NCBI RefSeq assembly: GCF_009909195.1 | Contig: NZ_JAAAMU010000003.1 | Coordinates: 519,630 to 583,629 of the forward strand | DNA length: 64,000 bases | Reading direction: 5' to 3' | From: Paenibacillus sacheonensis | GTDB lineage: Bacteria; Bacillota; Bacilli; Paenibacillales; Paenibacillaceae | Shown here: piece by piece, positions 54,369-64,000 of the stretch | How the letters are laid out: every line of letters starts with the position of its first letter | Position numbering within the stretch: the first letter of the stretch is position 1 | Translations under genes and position numbers: made by a program | Notes under the pieces: generated by a model | Told to the model about the DNA's origin: nothing | Database searches by the model: none | What the model saw: the letters and a program-made list of their open reading frames with translations, nothing else

Positions 54369-56033
54369 ATGCCAGGATTCAAAAAATGGGGCACGCTGTC
54401 CCTTAGCCTCGCCTTGGTCGCCTCGATCGCGGCCGGCTGCGGAAGCAACAACGGCAACAACGGCAATAACGCGAATCAAGCGTCCGACGCAGGGTCGTCG
54501 AACAACGCCAGCGCATCGAACGATGCGGCGGGCAACAAGCCGGCTGAAGATTTGTCGCCGCTCAAGATTACGTTTTTCGATAAAAATACTGGTGACGCTT
54601 TCACCAACGACGTCGCCAAAGAAATCACGAAGCGCACGGGCATCACGGTCGAAATCCAGCAGCCGACGGGCAATCCGACGGAGAAGCTGAACCTCATGCT
54701 CGCCAGCGACGACCTGCCGGACATCGTGCTGATGGATCGCAGCGGCGACGTCGTGAACAAATACATCTCGACGGGCGCGCTTATTCCGCTCAACGACCTC
54801 ATCGACAAGTACGGTCCCGACGTGACGAAAATGTACGGGGACACGTTGAACAAAACCCGCTACACGGACGGCAAAAACTACTATTTGTCCAACTGGTACG
54901 GGATGTCGGAAGGCGAGCCGGTATTCGGCTTCAACCTGAAGATGGACTTCCTGAAGGAGCTGGCGCCGGACAAGGCGGCAGGCGGGCAGCCGTTCACGGC
55001 CGACGAGTTCGAGCAGCTGCTGAAGGATTTCAAAGCGAAGTACCCGACGGTCAATGGAAAACCGACGACGGCCCTGACGATGGACGGCTCCAACATGGGC
55101 GCTGTAACGGGCACGTTCAAGGGCATGTTCGGCATGAAGACGTACTATGAGACGGACGGCAAGCTGCAGTACGACGTGGAAGATCCGAAGTACAAAGAAA
55201 TGATCCTCTATATGAACAAGCTGTACTCGGAAGGGCTTATCGATACGGATTGGGCGATCAACAAGAAGGAATCCTGGCTGCAGAAGCTGTCTTCGGGCAC
55301 CGTATTCGGCACGACGGGCGCTTACTGGGATCTGGGAACGGCGAACACGGCGCTCAAGAAAGACGGCGGCGAAGAGAAGCAGTTCTTCGACTATAAAGTC
55401 GTCGGTCCCGGCGTAGATCCGGCCAAGACGACCTACGGTCCGCAGGGCTCCCTCGGCTGGGATGCGATCGGCATCACGAAGGCCAACAAGAATCCGGAGC
55501 GCACGATGCAGTTCATCAATTTCCTGGCGAGCGAAGAAGGCCAGTACCTGCTGCAATGGGGCGTGGAAGGCAAGCACTGGGACATGGTGGACGGCAAGCA
55601 CGTGCCGAAGCCGGAAGTGCTGAAGGGCTTCAAGGACGACTGGAACAACTACACCAAGACGACGGGTATCCGCAAATGGACCTGGTTCATCAAAGCGGGC
55701 AAAGGCTCGGACGGCACCGTGTACGACCTGGCAGGCCGTTATGAGCGCAGCGAAATCGACAAGATGGCCATCAAGAACTTGGGCGATTCCGTATGGAACA
55801 CCGATACGTACGACAATCTCGGCCCGCAGGGCGGTACGCCGGAAGCGCTCATCTCGCAGAAGGTCAGCGACACGATGACGCAGAACATCACGAAAGCCAT
55901 CATCGCCAAAACGCCGGAAGAAGCCGGCAAAGTGTTCGACAAGATGCTGGCCGACATGAAAGCGGCAGGCAGCGAGAAAGTCGAGAAGATCATCAACGAC
56001 AACTACCAGGCACGACTGGCGCTTTGGAAATAA
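54369..56033 (+). CDS. ABC transporter sugar-binding lipoprotein
   Basis: 554 residues from the ATG at 54369, with AGGGGG nine bases upstream; a longer in-frame start at 54333 would put extra residues before the signal. Lipoprotein signal (FKKWGTLSLSLALVASI) with lipobox AAGC at about residues 21-24, then an Asn-rich tether. Mature protein includes DIVLMDRSGDVVNKYISTGALIPL, WYGMSEGEPVFGFNLKMDFL, NPERTMQFINFLASEEGQYLLQWGVEGKHWDMV. It is a CUT1 binding protein of a different subgroup from the three DUF3502-type ones. Feeds the permeases at 52323-54215. Confidence 0.92.
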   Translation: MPGFKKWGTLSLSLALVASIAAGCGSNNGNNGNNANQASDAGSSNNASASNDAAGNKPAEDLSPLKITFFDKNTGDAFTNDVAKEITKRTGITVEIQQPTGNPTEKLNLMLASDDLPDIVLMDRSGDVVNKYISTGALIPLNDLIDKYGPDVTKMYGDTLNKTRYTDGKNYYLSNWYGMSEGEPVFGFNLKMDFLKELAPDKAAGGQPFTADEFEQLLKDFKAKYPTVNGKPTTALTMDGSNMGAVTGTFKGMFGMKTYYETDGKLQYDVEDPKYKEMILYMNKLYSEGLIDTDWAINKKESWLQKLSSGTVFGTTGAYWDLGTANTALKKDGGEEKQFFDYKVVGPGVDPAKTTYGPQGSLGWDAIGITKANKNPERTMQFINFLASEEGQYLLQWGVEGKHWDMVDGKHVPKPEVLKGFKDDWNNYTKTTGIRKWTWFIKAGKGSDGTVYDLAGRYERSEIDKMAIKNLGDSVWNTDTYDNLGPQGGTPEALISQKVSDTMTQNITKAIIAKTPEEAGKVFDKMLADMKAAGSEKVEKIINDNYQARLALWK

Positions 56034-56048
56034 TCATCATGACGAGAG

Positions 56049-56079
56049 GAGGTCGGCCGAACAGGGCCGGCCTCTTTGT
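56049..56079 (+). terminator. Terminator/attenuator between binding protein and GH gene
   Basis: GAGGTCGGCC pairs with GGCCGGCCTC (one G-T pair), followed by TTTG. The short T run suggests partial read-through into the enzyme gene 27 bp further on. Confidence 0.75.
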
Positions 56080-56105
56080 CTCGACGTAACCGGAGGCGGA
56101 GAAGA

Positions 56106-58178
56106 ATGACGATAACGAGAATGGAGCGGGAACAAGCCGTGGCGATCGGTAACGGTCACGTGCGCGTCGAATGCGATCTGGCAAACGGGACCGCCCGTAT
56201 CGAATGGCTGGATTCGGCAAGCGTGCGCGGCATCCAAAGCCGGATTCGATTGGACGGCCGGATGGTCGCGACGAAGGATGCGGCGGGACGTTCCTATCGG
56301 TTCGAGGAGACAGCGGATGCTTTCGGAACGGGCGCGCGATTGCTCGTGCATCACCGGATGGACGAGCGGCTGGAGCTTGTGCAAAGCTTTGCCGTCCATG
56401 ACGGCTCGAAGGAATGCTTCGTGCAGGTAAAGGCGTTGAGCCTGAGCGGGGAAGCGCTCGCGACCAATTATATCGCGCCGGTCTATTGCGACGGCGAAGG
56501 CGCGGACGGCGTGCTGAGCGTGAAAGCCGGGGCCGCGGATTCCGAGGAACAAGACGCGCTGCTGGCGCTGCTCGTGCCGTTCGACAACGACAAGTGGGTA
56601 CGCTATGAATCGGTCGCGATGCCTGGGCATCTGGAAAGCTACGAAGTATCGGCCGTGTACCGTAACGCTTCCCGGCACGGGCTCGTGTTCGGTTCCGTGA
56701 CCCACGATACGTGGAAGACGGGCATCGGGGTCGAGAGCGCTGCGGGGCAAGCGGTGCAGCGGCTGGAGATCTACGGCGGCGCGTCGAGCGACTATACGCG
56801 CGACACGATTCCGCACGGCATCGTCGCGGGAACCGAAGTCGCGTCCCCGACGATCTGGCTCGGCGCGTTCGACGACTACAGGGAGGGGCTGCAAGCCTTC
56901 GGCGAAGCGAACGCGCGCATCGAGCCTCCGCTGGCGTGGGAGGGGACGGTGCCTTTCGGCTGGAACAGCTGGTCCGCGGTCGGCGACAAGCTGAGCTACG
57001 AGAGCTATACGCGCGCGTCCGACTTGATTCGCGAGGTCCAGCAGCAGGGCTTTCACGACCAAGGCGTCGTCTACTTGAACTTCGATTCCTTCTGGACGAA
57101 CCTTACGGCCGGGGAGCGGCGGCAGGCCGTCGAGCATGTCCATCGGAACGGACAGAAGGCGGGCACGTACTGGACGCCGTTCGCGTACTGGGGCAAGAGC
57201 GAGGAAGCGGGGAATCGGATCGTCGAAGGCACGGACGGACGCTATACCTATGCGGATCTGCTGCTGCGCGACGAGGAAGGCCGCGTGCTGCCGGATCTGG
57301 ACGGCGGACTCGCGATCGATCCCACCCATCCGGGCAATCGGATGCGCACCGAATGGACCTTGCGGAATTTCGTCTCGGAAGGCTACGAGTACGTGAAGCT
57401 GGACTTCATGGCGCATGGGACGCTGGAAGGGCGGCATCATCATCCGGATATGCGGACGGGCATCCAGGCGTACCGGTACGGGATGCAGCATATTTGCGAG
57501 CTGCTCGATCCCGCGCGGATCGGCCGGCCGTTCTTCATCCATTTGTCGATCGCGCCGCTCTTTCCCCATCCGTACGCGCACGGCCGCCGCATCTCCTGCG
57601 ATGCGTTCGGCGAGCTCAAGGACACGGAGTATATGCTGAATTCGCTGACGTACGGCTGGTGGATCAACGATACGCTTTACCGGTTTAACGATCCCGACCA
57701 TACGGTGCTCTACAAGAGCTATAACCATGAACCGACGACGGAGCACGAAGGCCGCAGCCGGTTGAACGCCTCGATCATCGCGGGCACGCTCATGCTGATG
57801 GGCGACGACTTCCGGATGGAGGAGGCGAGCAGACGAGCGCGCGCGTGGCTGTCGGCGTCCGAGCTGATGGCGATCGCCCGCAAGGGGGAGACCTTCCGGC
57901 CGCTGGACGGGAATACGGGTCAGCGGGCCGCGGATATCTTCTACCGCAGGGATCGCTCGCCGGAAGGCGCGGAAGTCATCCATGTCGCGGTATTCAACTA
58001 CGACAAGGAACGGTCCGCTGCCAAGACGGTCGACTTGGGACGAATCGGCCTCCCTGCCGGTACGGCGTATCGCTGCGAGGAGCTGTGGTCCAACGAAGCG
58101 AGCAGCGCGGAAGGCAAGCTTGTGGTCTCGCTGGCGCCCGCGGAGTCGGTGATGCTGCGGCTGAGCGCGATTGGCTGA
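56106..58178 (+). CDS. Cytoplasmic GH27/GH36-like glycoside hydrolase
   Basis: 690 residues from the ATG at 56106, GGAGG nine bases upstream. No signal peptide. Beta-sandwich (about 1-275) and a barrel (about 280-600) with FGWNSWSAVGDKLSY, nucleophile-type Asp433 in VKLDFMAHGTLEG, and GRRISCDAFG; a C-terminal beta domain follows. It runs parallel to the barrel of the SLH protein at 42824 block by block (AGTYWTPFAYWG/AGIYWGPFVYWG, NSLTYGWW). Expected to hydrolyse an alpha-galactoside-like product taken up by the importer encoded directly upstream. Lack of CBM and SLH domains fits an intracellular role. Confidence 0.88.
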   Translation: MTITRMEREQAVAIGNGHVRVECDLANGTARIEWLDSASVRGIQSRIRLDGRMVATKDAAGRSYRFEETADAFGTGARLLVHHRMDERLELVQSFAVHDGSKECFVQVKALSLSGEALATNYIAPVYCDGEGADGVLSVKAGAADSEEQDALLALLVPFDNDKWVRYESVAMPGHLESYEVSAVYRNASRHGLVFGSVTHDTWKTGIGVESAAGQAVQRLEIYGGASSDYTRDTIPHGIVAGTEVASPTIWLGAFDDYREGLQAFGEANARIEPPLAWEGTVPFGWNSWSAVGDKLSYESYTRASDLIREVQQQGFHDQGVVYLNFDSFWTNLTAGERRQAVEHVHRNGQKAGTYWTPFAYWGKSEEAGNRIVEGTDGRYTYADLLLRDEEGRVLPDLDGGLAIDPTHPGNRMRTEWTLRNFVSEGYEYVKLDFMAHGTLEGRHHHPDMRTGIQAYRYGMQHICELLDPARIGRPFFIHLSIAPLFPHPYAHGRRISCDAFGELKDTEYMLNSLTYGWWINDTLYRFNDPDHTVLYKSYNHEPTTEHEGRSRLNASIIAGTLMLMGDDFRMEEASRRARAWLSASELMAIARKGETFRPLDGNTGQRAADIFYRRDRSPEGAEVIHVAVFNYDKERSAAKTVDLGRIGLPAGTAYRCEELWSNEASSAEGKLVVSLAPAESVMLRLSAIG

Positions 58179-58202
58179 AGGTTGGTGTTGGATATTTATA
58201 GG

Positions 58203-58243
58203 AAAAAATGCGGAACAGCCCTGAGGTTTTTCCGCGTTTTTTT
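58203..58243 (+). terminator. Rho-independent terminator
   Basis: AATGCGGAA pairs with TTCCGCGTT (one G-T pair), followed by a run of T. It ends the third importer/GH unit. Confidence 0.88.
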
Positions 58244-58353
58244 GATGGGCCAGCATTTTATGGTTCTATTCCGTCATAACTTAATAAGTACCCAGCACGT
58301 AGTTGATGTCCGGTTTGTTAATGCCCATCATTTAACGACGAGGAGATGTAAAT

Positions 58354-59655
58354 ATGGGTAAAGTGAACGGTCGTCCTGGACCTCCTGGACCGCGAGGTCC
58401 TCAAGGTCCTCAAGGTCCTCCAGGGCCTCCAGGGCCTCAAGGACCTCCAGGGCCTCAAGGACCTCCAGGACCCACGGTAGAGGGACCTCATTTACTTCAA
58501 GAATTCGCAGGCGCAGTTGGCGCGGCTGGACCTGCAGGTCTTGCAGGAGCACTTGGGCCGGCTGGTCTTGCAGGACTTGCAGGGGCGCTCGGGGCGGCTG
58601 GACCAGCAGGACTGGCAGGACTGGCAGGAGCACTTGGAGCAGCCGGGCTTGCAGGTGCGGTTGGCCCAGCAGGAGCACCAGGACCTACTGGGCCTGCAGG
58701 GCCTCAGGGGGCAGAAGGGCCTCAGGGACTGATAGGGCCGACGGGACCGGCTGGTTCCTTTTCGGTCAATCGGATCTATGTCGCTAATTTCAATAGCAAC
58801 GATGTATCCGTAATCGATGGGGCCACGAATGCGGTCGTCGCCACGATTCCCGTGGGGGTTAACCCGACAGGGATAGACGTCAATCCTTTAACCAACCGCA
58901 TATACGTGTCGAATGTGAACAGTGCTGAAGTAACCGTAATCGATGGAGCTACCAATTCCGTCATCGCCACTGTCCCTGCAGGGGACGGCTCGGGAGACGT
59001 AGCGGCCAATTCGGCCACCAACGCCATATACACGGCAAATTTTAATAGCAATGACATTACCGAGATCAATGGTTTGACCAATACCGTGGTCGTTACTATT
59101 ACGCCTGTCGGAGGAAATCCGTTCCCGACCGGAATCGCCGTCAATCCGTTCACCAATCGGATTTATTTGGCATGCTTCAATTCCGACATCGTTTCTGTCA
59201 TTGACGGAGAAACCAATGCCGTGATTACTAACATTCCGGTCGGGGTTAATCCGTTCCGGGTAGGGGTGAATGCGGCAACGAATCGGATTTACGTTTCGAA
59301 TTTTACCAGCAACTTCGTATCCGTTATTAACGGGTTTACCAACGCCGTAATCGCGAGCGTTCCGGTTGGGATTACGCCGGCCGAAGTGGGCGTTAATCCT
59401 GCCGATAATGCGATCTATGTTCCCAGTCGGGACAGTAATATTGTTTCCGTCATCAGCGGTCTCACGAATGGGGTCATTGCCGCTATAGCGGTCGGAAATA
59501 GCCCGAATGGGGTAGGGGTCAATCCGAAGACGAATCTAATCTACGTCACCAATCAGAATGATAATACCGTTTCCGTTATTGATGGCGTAACGCAAACGGT
59601 GATTGCTGTCATACCGGTAGGGGCGCGCCCTTTTGCAGTAGGCGTAAATCCGTAG
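58354..59655 (+). CDS. Collagen-like protein fused to a seven-repeat YVTN beta-propeller
   Basis: 433 residues, GAGGAG before the ATG. Residues about 8-41 are Gly-Pro-Pro-rich collagen triplets. A short break ([12 protein letters not shown]) follows, then Gly-Ala-Leu-rich triplets (about 52-110) and more collagen triplets to about 137. The remaining residues form seven YVTN-type repeats of about 42 residues (for example [22 protein letters not shown]), enough for one closed propeller. There is no ordinary signal peptide, as in spore-surface collagen-like proteins assembled from inside the mother cell. Spore or cell-surface filament with a binding head is the likely role; the fusion is uncommon. 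Confidence 0.88.
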   Translation: MGKVNGRPGPPGPRGPQGPQGPPGPPGPQGPPGPQGPPGPTVEGPHLLQEFAGAVGAAGPAGLAGALGPAGLAGLAGALGAAGPAGLAGLAGALGAAGLAGAVGPAGAPGPTGPAGPQGAEGPQGLIGPTGPAGSFSVNRIYVANFNSNDVSVIDGATNAVVATIPVGVNPTGIDVNPLTNRIYVSNVNSAEVTVIDGATNSVIATVPAGDGSGDVAANSATNAIYTANFNSNDITEINGLTNTVVVTITPVGGNPFPTGIAVNPFTNRIYLACFNSDIVSVIDGETNAVITNIPVGVNPFRVGVNAATNRIYVSNFTSNFVSVINGFTNAVIASVPVGITPAEVGVNPADNAIYVPSRDSNIVSVISGLTNGVIAAIAVGNSPNGVGVNPKTNLIYVTNQNDNTVSVIDGVTQTVIAVIPVGARPFAVGVNP

Positions 59656-59683
59656 AAACTTCTTACAAAAGGCGGTGATTAGT

Positions 59684-59893
59684 ATGGAGGAAGTTCGAAC
59701 GTTAGAAGAATTAATCGAACGGTTGTCTAAGCTAACCAAAGAAGATTCAATCTGCCAGGTTTCGATTCCCGGAAAAGGGACGTTCACGATCGTCCTGCAA
59801 GAGGACTATCGAACGGTGAATAATCGTCTCGATGATGAGAACAATGGGCGAGTTACGTCGGTATCCGAATTATCGAGGAATCCCTTTCTCTAA
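59684..59893 (+). CDS. Small protein of unknown function
   Basis: 69 residues from the ATG at 59684 with AAAGGCGGTGA upstream, 28 bp after the collagen/propeller gene, so probably in the same transcript. Charged start (MEEVRTLEELIERLSKLTKEDS) likely helical, then beta-like QVSIPGKGTFTIVLQEDY. Not recognised. Clear ribosome site and tight spacing make it likely real; a role in spore-surface assembly is a guess from position only. Confidence 0.55.
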   Translation: MEEVRTLEELIERLSKLTKEDSICQVSIPGKGTFTIVLQEDYRTVNNRLDDENNGRVTSVSELSRNPFL

Positions 59894-60280
59894 AAATTGA
59901 ATTATAGAGTGGACCGCAGACTGGCGAAATGATTTGGAATCGTGATTGCGCTAAAGGGATCGATTTCTCAATAACGACGGTCTGATAAAACGGCTGTCAG
60001 GTTATTCCATTCTATACATGGCCCGCCTTGCAGAAATTTGTTATATAACCTCGCGTTCGGAACCGTTCCCGATCCGGTACCCATCCGGAATTCAATGACG
60101 GCACCTAGCCAAGTAGCCGGCTTCGCTATGGCCACGCTCCCGTTCACGATTGTCGAAAACGGACAACTAATGAGATTAAGGACCGCGAATCCTTGGCTTT
60201 TTAAACGATCATTTCAACTATCGTCTTATGGTCCGATGGCGGCAGCCGAGAACGAGGGGGGACACTGTACGAGGAATGAA
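59894..60280. other. Intergenic stretch with no recognised gene
   Basis: A possible 87-codon frame at 60038-60301 lacks a ribosome site and family likeness. No promoter, operator or repeat stands out. Confidence 0.4.
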
Positions 60281-60286
60281 AGCACG

Positions 60287-60316
60287 AAAAACGGTTGCTA
60301 GGGCAACCGTTTTTTC
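60287..60316. terminator. Bidirectional terminator
   Basis: AAAAACGGTTGC and GCAACCGTTTTT around TAGG, with T runs on both strands. It serves the minus-strand collagen-like gene ending at 60347 and transcription coming from the left. Confidence 0.9.
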
Positions 60317-60346
60317 TTTGCCTTGGATACTCGCTGTCATCCAATA

Positions 60347-61072
60347 CTAATTCAATTTCTTAAGCAAGATTGAAGCATTGACGTTAATTTCCGTTCCGCC
60401 GGCCAAAGTCTGAAGGGTAACTGCGGAAGCTGAAGTATGATTTCGGAGCGTTAGAATACCGCCGGAAGGAATAGCAACGATGACCTGCCCGACGTTTTTC
60501 TGCGTACCGGCTCCCGTTCCGTATGTGGCTCCTGCGATCGCATTGCCATTGAGCAGCAAGGTAAACTGATTTGGCTCTACGGCTGTTACGTTAAACGTAA
60601 CCTCATAATCGCCCGGAACGGTAACTACAATTTGGGAAGTACCGGGAGCATGCGTAATACCGGGCGTAAGAATGCCATTCGTATCGAAAAGAACATCTGC
60701 ATTTACCGGAACGACTTGGGCTAGTAAATTGTACACATATCCATACTGCGATAAGCCAAAGCCCGTGGCTCCATTAGCACCTGCAGCGCCGGTTGCTCCC
60801 GTTGGTCCTGTTGGTCCGGTTGCTCCTGCAAGACCAGCCGCTCCAAGTGCTCCGGCAAGTCCTGCCAATCCGGCAGGTCCGGCTGCTCCTAGAGCTCCGG
60901 CAAGTCCTGCCAGGCCCGCTGGCCCAAGTGCTCCCGCAAGCCCTGCAGGTCCGGCTGCTCCGATTGCTCCTGCAAGTTGTTGAAGTAATTGCGGTCCTTC
61001 CGCTGGAGGTCCGGGAGGTCCTTGGGGCCCTCTCGGTCCTGGAGGTCCAGGCGGACAATTGCATCTGCCCAT
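60347..61072 (-). CDS. Collagen-like protein with C-terminal BclA-like domain
   Basis: 241 residues, AAGGAG eight bases before ATG. Starts [20 protein letters not shown], then EGPQLLQQLAG and the same Gly-Ala-Leu-rich module as in the protein at 58354, then [10 protein letters not shown] triplets to about residue 110. The last about 130 residues are a beta-rich globular domain (VPGDYEVTFNVTA, FTLLLNGNAIAGATYG, GILTLRNHTSA) as in BclA-type spore glycoproteins (C1q/TNF-like trimer). The CNC pair near the start may aid anchoring or cross-linking. Likely spore-surface filament protein. Confidence 0.88.
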   Translation of the reverse strand: MGRCNCPPGPPGPRGPQGPPGPPAEGPQLLQQLAGAIGAAGPAGLAGALGPAGLAGLAGALGAAGPAGLAGLAGALGAAGLAGATGPTGPTGATGAAGANGATGFGLSQYGYVYNLLAQVVPVNADVLFDTNGILTPGITHAPGTSQIVVTVPGDYEVTFNVTAVEPNQFTLLLNGNAIAGATYGTGAGTQKNVGQVIVAIPSGGILTLRNHTSASAVTLQTLAGGTEINVNASILLKKLN

Positions 61073-63224
<2,152 letters not shown>

Positions 63225-63302
63225 TGAAATTGAATTGAAAAGCAATTTAGAAATCCGCACAGAACTGCAGTTCATATGTCTAAAGCATATGAAACGTCAT
63301 CC

Positions 63303-63329
63303 AGGGCCCATCTTTTGATGGGTCCTTTG
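63303..63329 (+). terminator. Rho-independent terminator of the long collagen-like gene
   Basis: AGGGCCCATC pairs with GATGGGTCCT (one G-T pair) around TTTT, followed by TTTG. Confidence 0.8.
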
Positions 63330-63434
63330 TGTTGTCTGAAGAAACACGTCTAAAAGTAAGGCGGACTGGGCTGGCGAACGCCGGAACTGCTGTAAGAAGT
63401 GAAGAATTCGAATACATTTTTACTTTGACAAGCT

Positions 63435-63749
63435 GTGCCTGATGAAAATGCCTTCGTGAACGAAAGGCAGGGTAGCGCTGGTCGGCTAGCAGGATACTGC
63501 GCCTCTCCCGCTGTAGGCAGGGGCGGATCGCTGGCCGTCGACGGGGGCGCCGCTTTAGCCGATTCTTTCCAACAATGCGATGGCGATTACGAGCTCGCGT
63601 TCCAAGCATACAATAAGAGCTTCCGTCCGTTCATCGAGGACGTGCAGGCGAGCGCGGCACAATTCGGCCTGGAGTTTCTTGTCCCGCGAACGGAAGAAGC
63701 CATTCGTGCAAGAAATTCGCAGCCGCCTTCCGACATCGGACTTGCCTAA
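63435..63749 (+). pseudogene. 5'-truncated FAD-dependent monooxygenase remnant
   Basis: About 95 residues matching the C-terminal part of UbiH/PheA-type FAD monooxygenases: GYCASPAVGRGGSLAVDG (normally preceded by the GDA of the second FAD motif), then AALADS, YELAFQAYNKSFRPFIEDVQ and FLVPRTEEAIRARNS. The N-terminal FAD-binding GxGxxG domain is absent, and the residues before GYCASP (VNERQGSAGRLA) do not fit the family. Only the last third of a gene remains, so it should be non-functional. A probable insertion sequence lies just downstream. Confidence 0.7.
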
Positions 63750-63875
63750 GAAATGCTTAGGGACAAGCCATACGCGTTGAAGGACTGCAAATCGTAACCG
63801 ACAGGCTCCCCGTACGGTAGACAGGCGTGATCTAAAAAGGCTACTAGCGTGAGGAGGCCGCTGAAAAAGTGAAAG

Positions 63876-63920
63876 AAGGAGTAAGCTCTCCATTTTTGAG
63901 GAGCTTGCTCCTTTTTTTCT
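63876..63920 (+). terminator. Terminator-like hairpin with T tract
   Basis: AAGGAGTAAGCTC pairs with GAGCTTGCTCCTT (one G-T pair) around a 12-base loop, then a run of seven T. It may lie inside the left end of an insertion sequence and shield its transposase from outside transcription. Confidence 0.75.
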
Positions 63921-63958
63921 TTATAATTAAAGCAACATGAGAGAGTGCGGGTGACGAG

Positions 63959-64000
63959 ATGATTCAACAACAGCAGGAAATGATGGTTAGCCCATACGCA
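63959..64000 (+). CDS. Probable transposase start (IS1182-like), cut by window end
   Basis: 14 codons from an ATG: MIQQQQEMMVSPYA. The SPY block shortly after the start is as I recall it for IS1182-family transposases. It runs off the window, so the call is tentative. The hairpin at 63876-63920 and the decayed gene to the left fit an insertion-sequence edge. Confidence 0.35.
   Translation, partial: MIQQQQEMMVSPYA

Noticed and set aside
60038..60301. 87-codon frame between small protein and collagen gene
   Set aside because: No ribosome site, no homology I recognise, and it runs into a terminator hairpin.

Overview
The window looks like a stretch of chromosome from a GC-rich, spore-forming member of the Paenibacillaceae (Paenibacillus/Cohnella type). 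This is inferred from several lines of evidence. There are repeated modules of a lipoprotein sugar-binding protein plus two CUT1 permeases without an ATPase, each next to an AraC/YesN-type regulator. There are S-layer-homology (SLH) anchored giant exoproteins, right-handed beta-helix exoproteins, collagen-like BclA-type spore-surface proteins, strong AGGAGG ribosome sites and frequent TTG/GTG starts. No rRNA, tRNA or CRISPR array was recognised.

Layout. (1) 1-11.6 kb: an ABC sugar importer module (cut-off binding protein, two permeases, a second closely related binding protein), a D-2-hydroxyacid dehydrogenase, a membrane-bound AraC regulator, a DUF4091/GH123-like protein and a Gfo/Idh/MocA oxidoreductase with an unusual hexapeptide-repeat N-terminus. 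(2) 11.6-12.6 kb: non-coding, containing two families of tandem repeats. (3) 12.7-16.8 kb: a minus-strand secreted beta-helix protein. (4) 17.2-23.1 kb: a tight six-gene catabolic operon (Gfo/Idh oxidoreductase, enolase-superfamily protein, SDR-type protein, DapA-like aldolase, Fe-S L-serine dehydratase beta and alpha). (5) 23.2-25.1 kb: divergent TetR regulator and zinc alcohol dehydrogenase. (6) 25.5-31.6 kb: a 2033-residue SLH-anchored beta-helix protein preceded by a cre site. (7) 31.9-46.8 kb: a second AraC-permease-permease-binding-protein module followed by a GH29-like fucosidase, a secreted beta-helix/CBM protein and an SLH-anchored GH27/GH36-like protein. (8) 47.1-48.2 kb: azoreductase and HxlR regulator with a YodB-like operator between them. 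(9) 48.6-58.2 kb: YesM/YesN two-component system, a third importer module and a cytoplasmic GH27/36-like enzyme related to the one in region 7. (10) 58.3-64 kb: three collagen-like proteins, one fused to a seven-repeat YVTN propeller, then a decayed FAD monooxygenase and the start of a probable transposase.

How it fits together. Most of the window is a polysaccharide and glycan utilisation island. Secreted or wall-bound beta-helix and GH proteins would cut substrate, three lipoprotein importers (relying on an ATPase encoded elsewhere) would take up oligosaccharides, and cytoplasmic GH29, GH27/36 and DUF4091 proteins plus oxidoreductases and the aldolase operon would process them. The most interesting system-level signal is a shared 6-7-6 inverted-repeat site (AAGTGC-N7-GCACTT type). 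It lies upstream of the first importer, of the DUF4091/oxidoreductase pair and of the six-gene catabolic operon, and suggests one regulon joining uptake, deglycosylation and an uncharacterised sugar-acid pathway.
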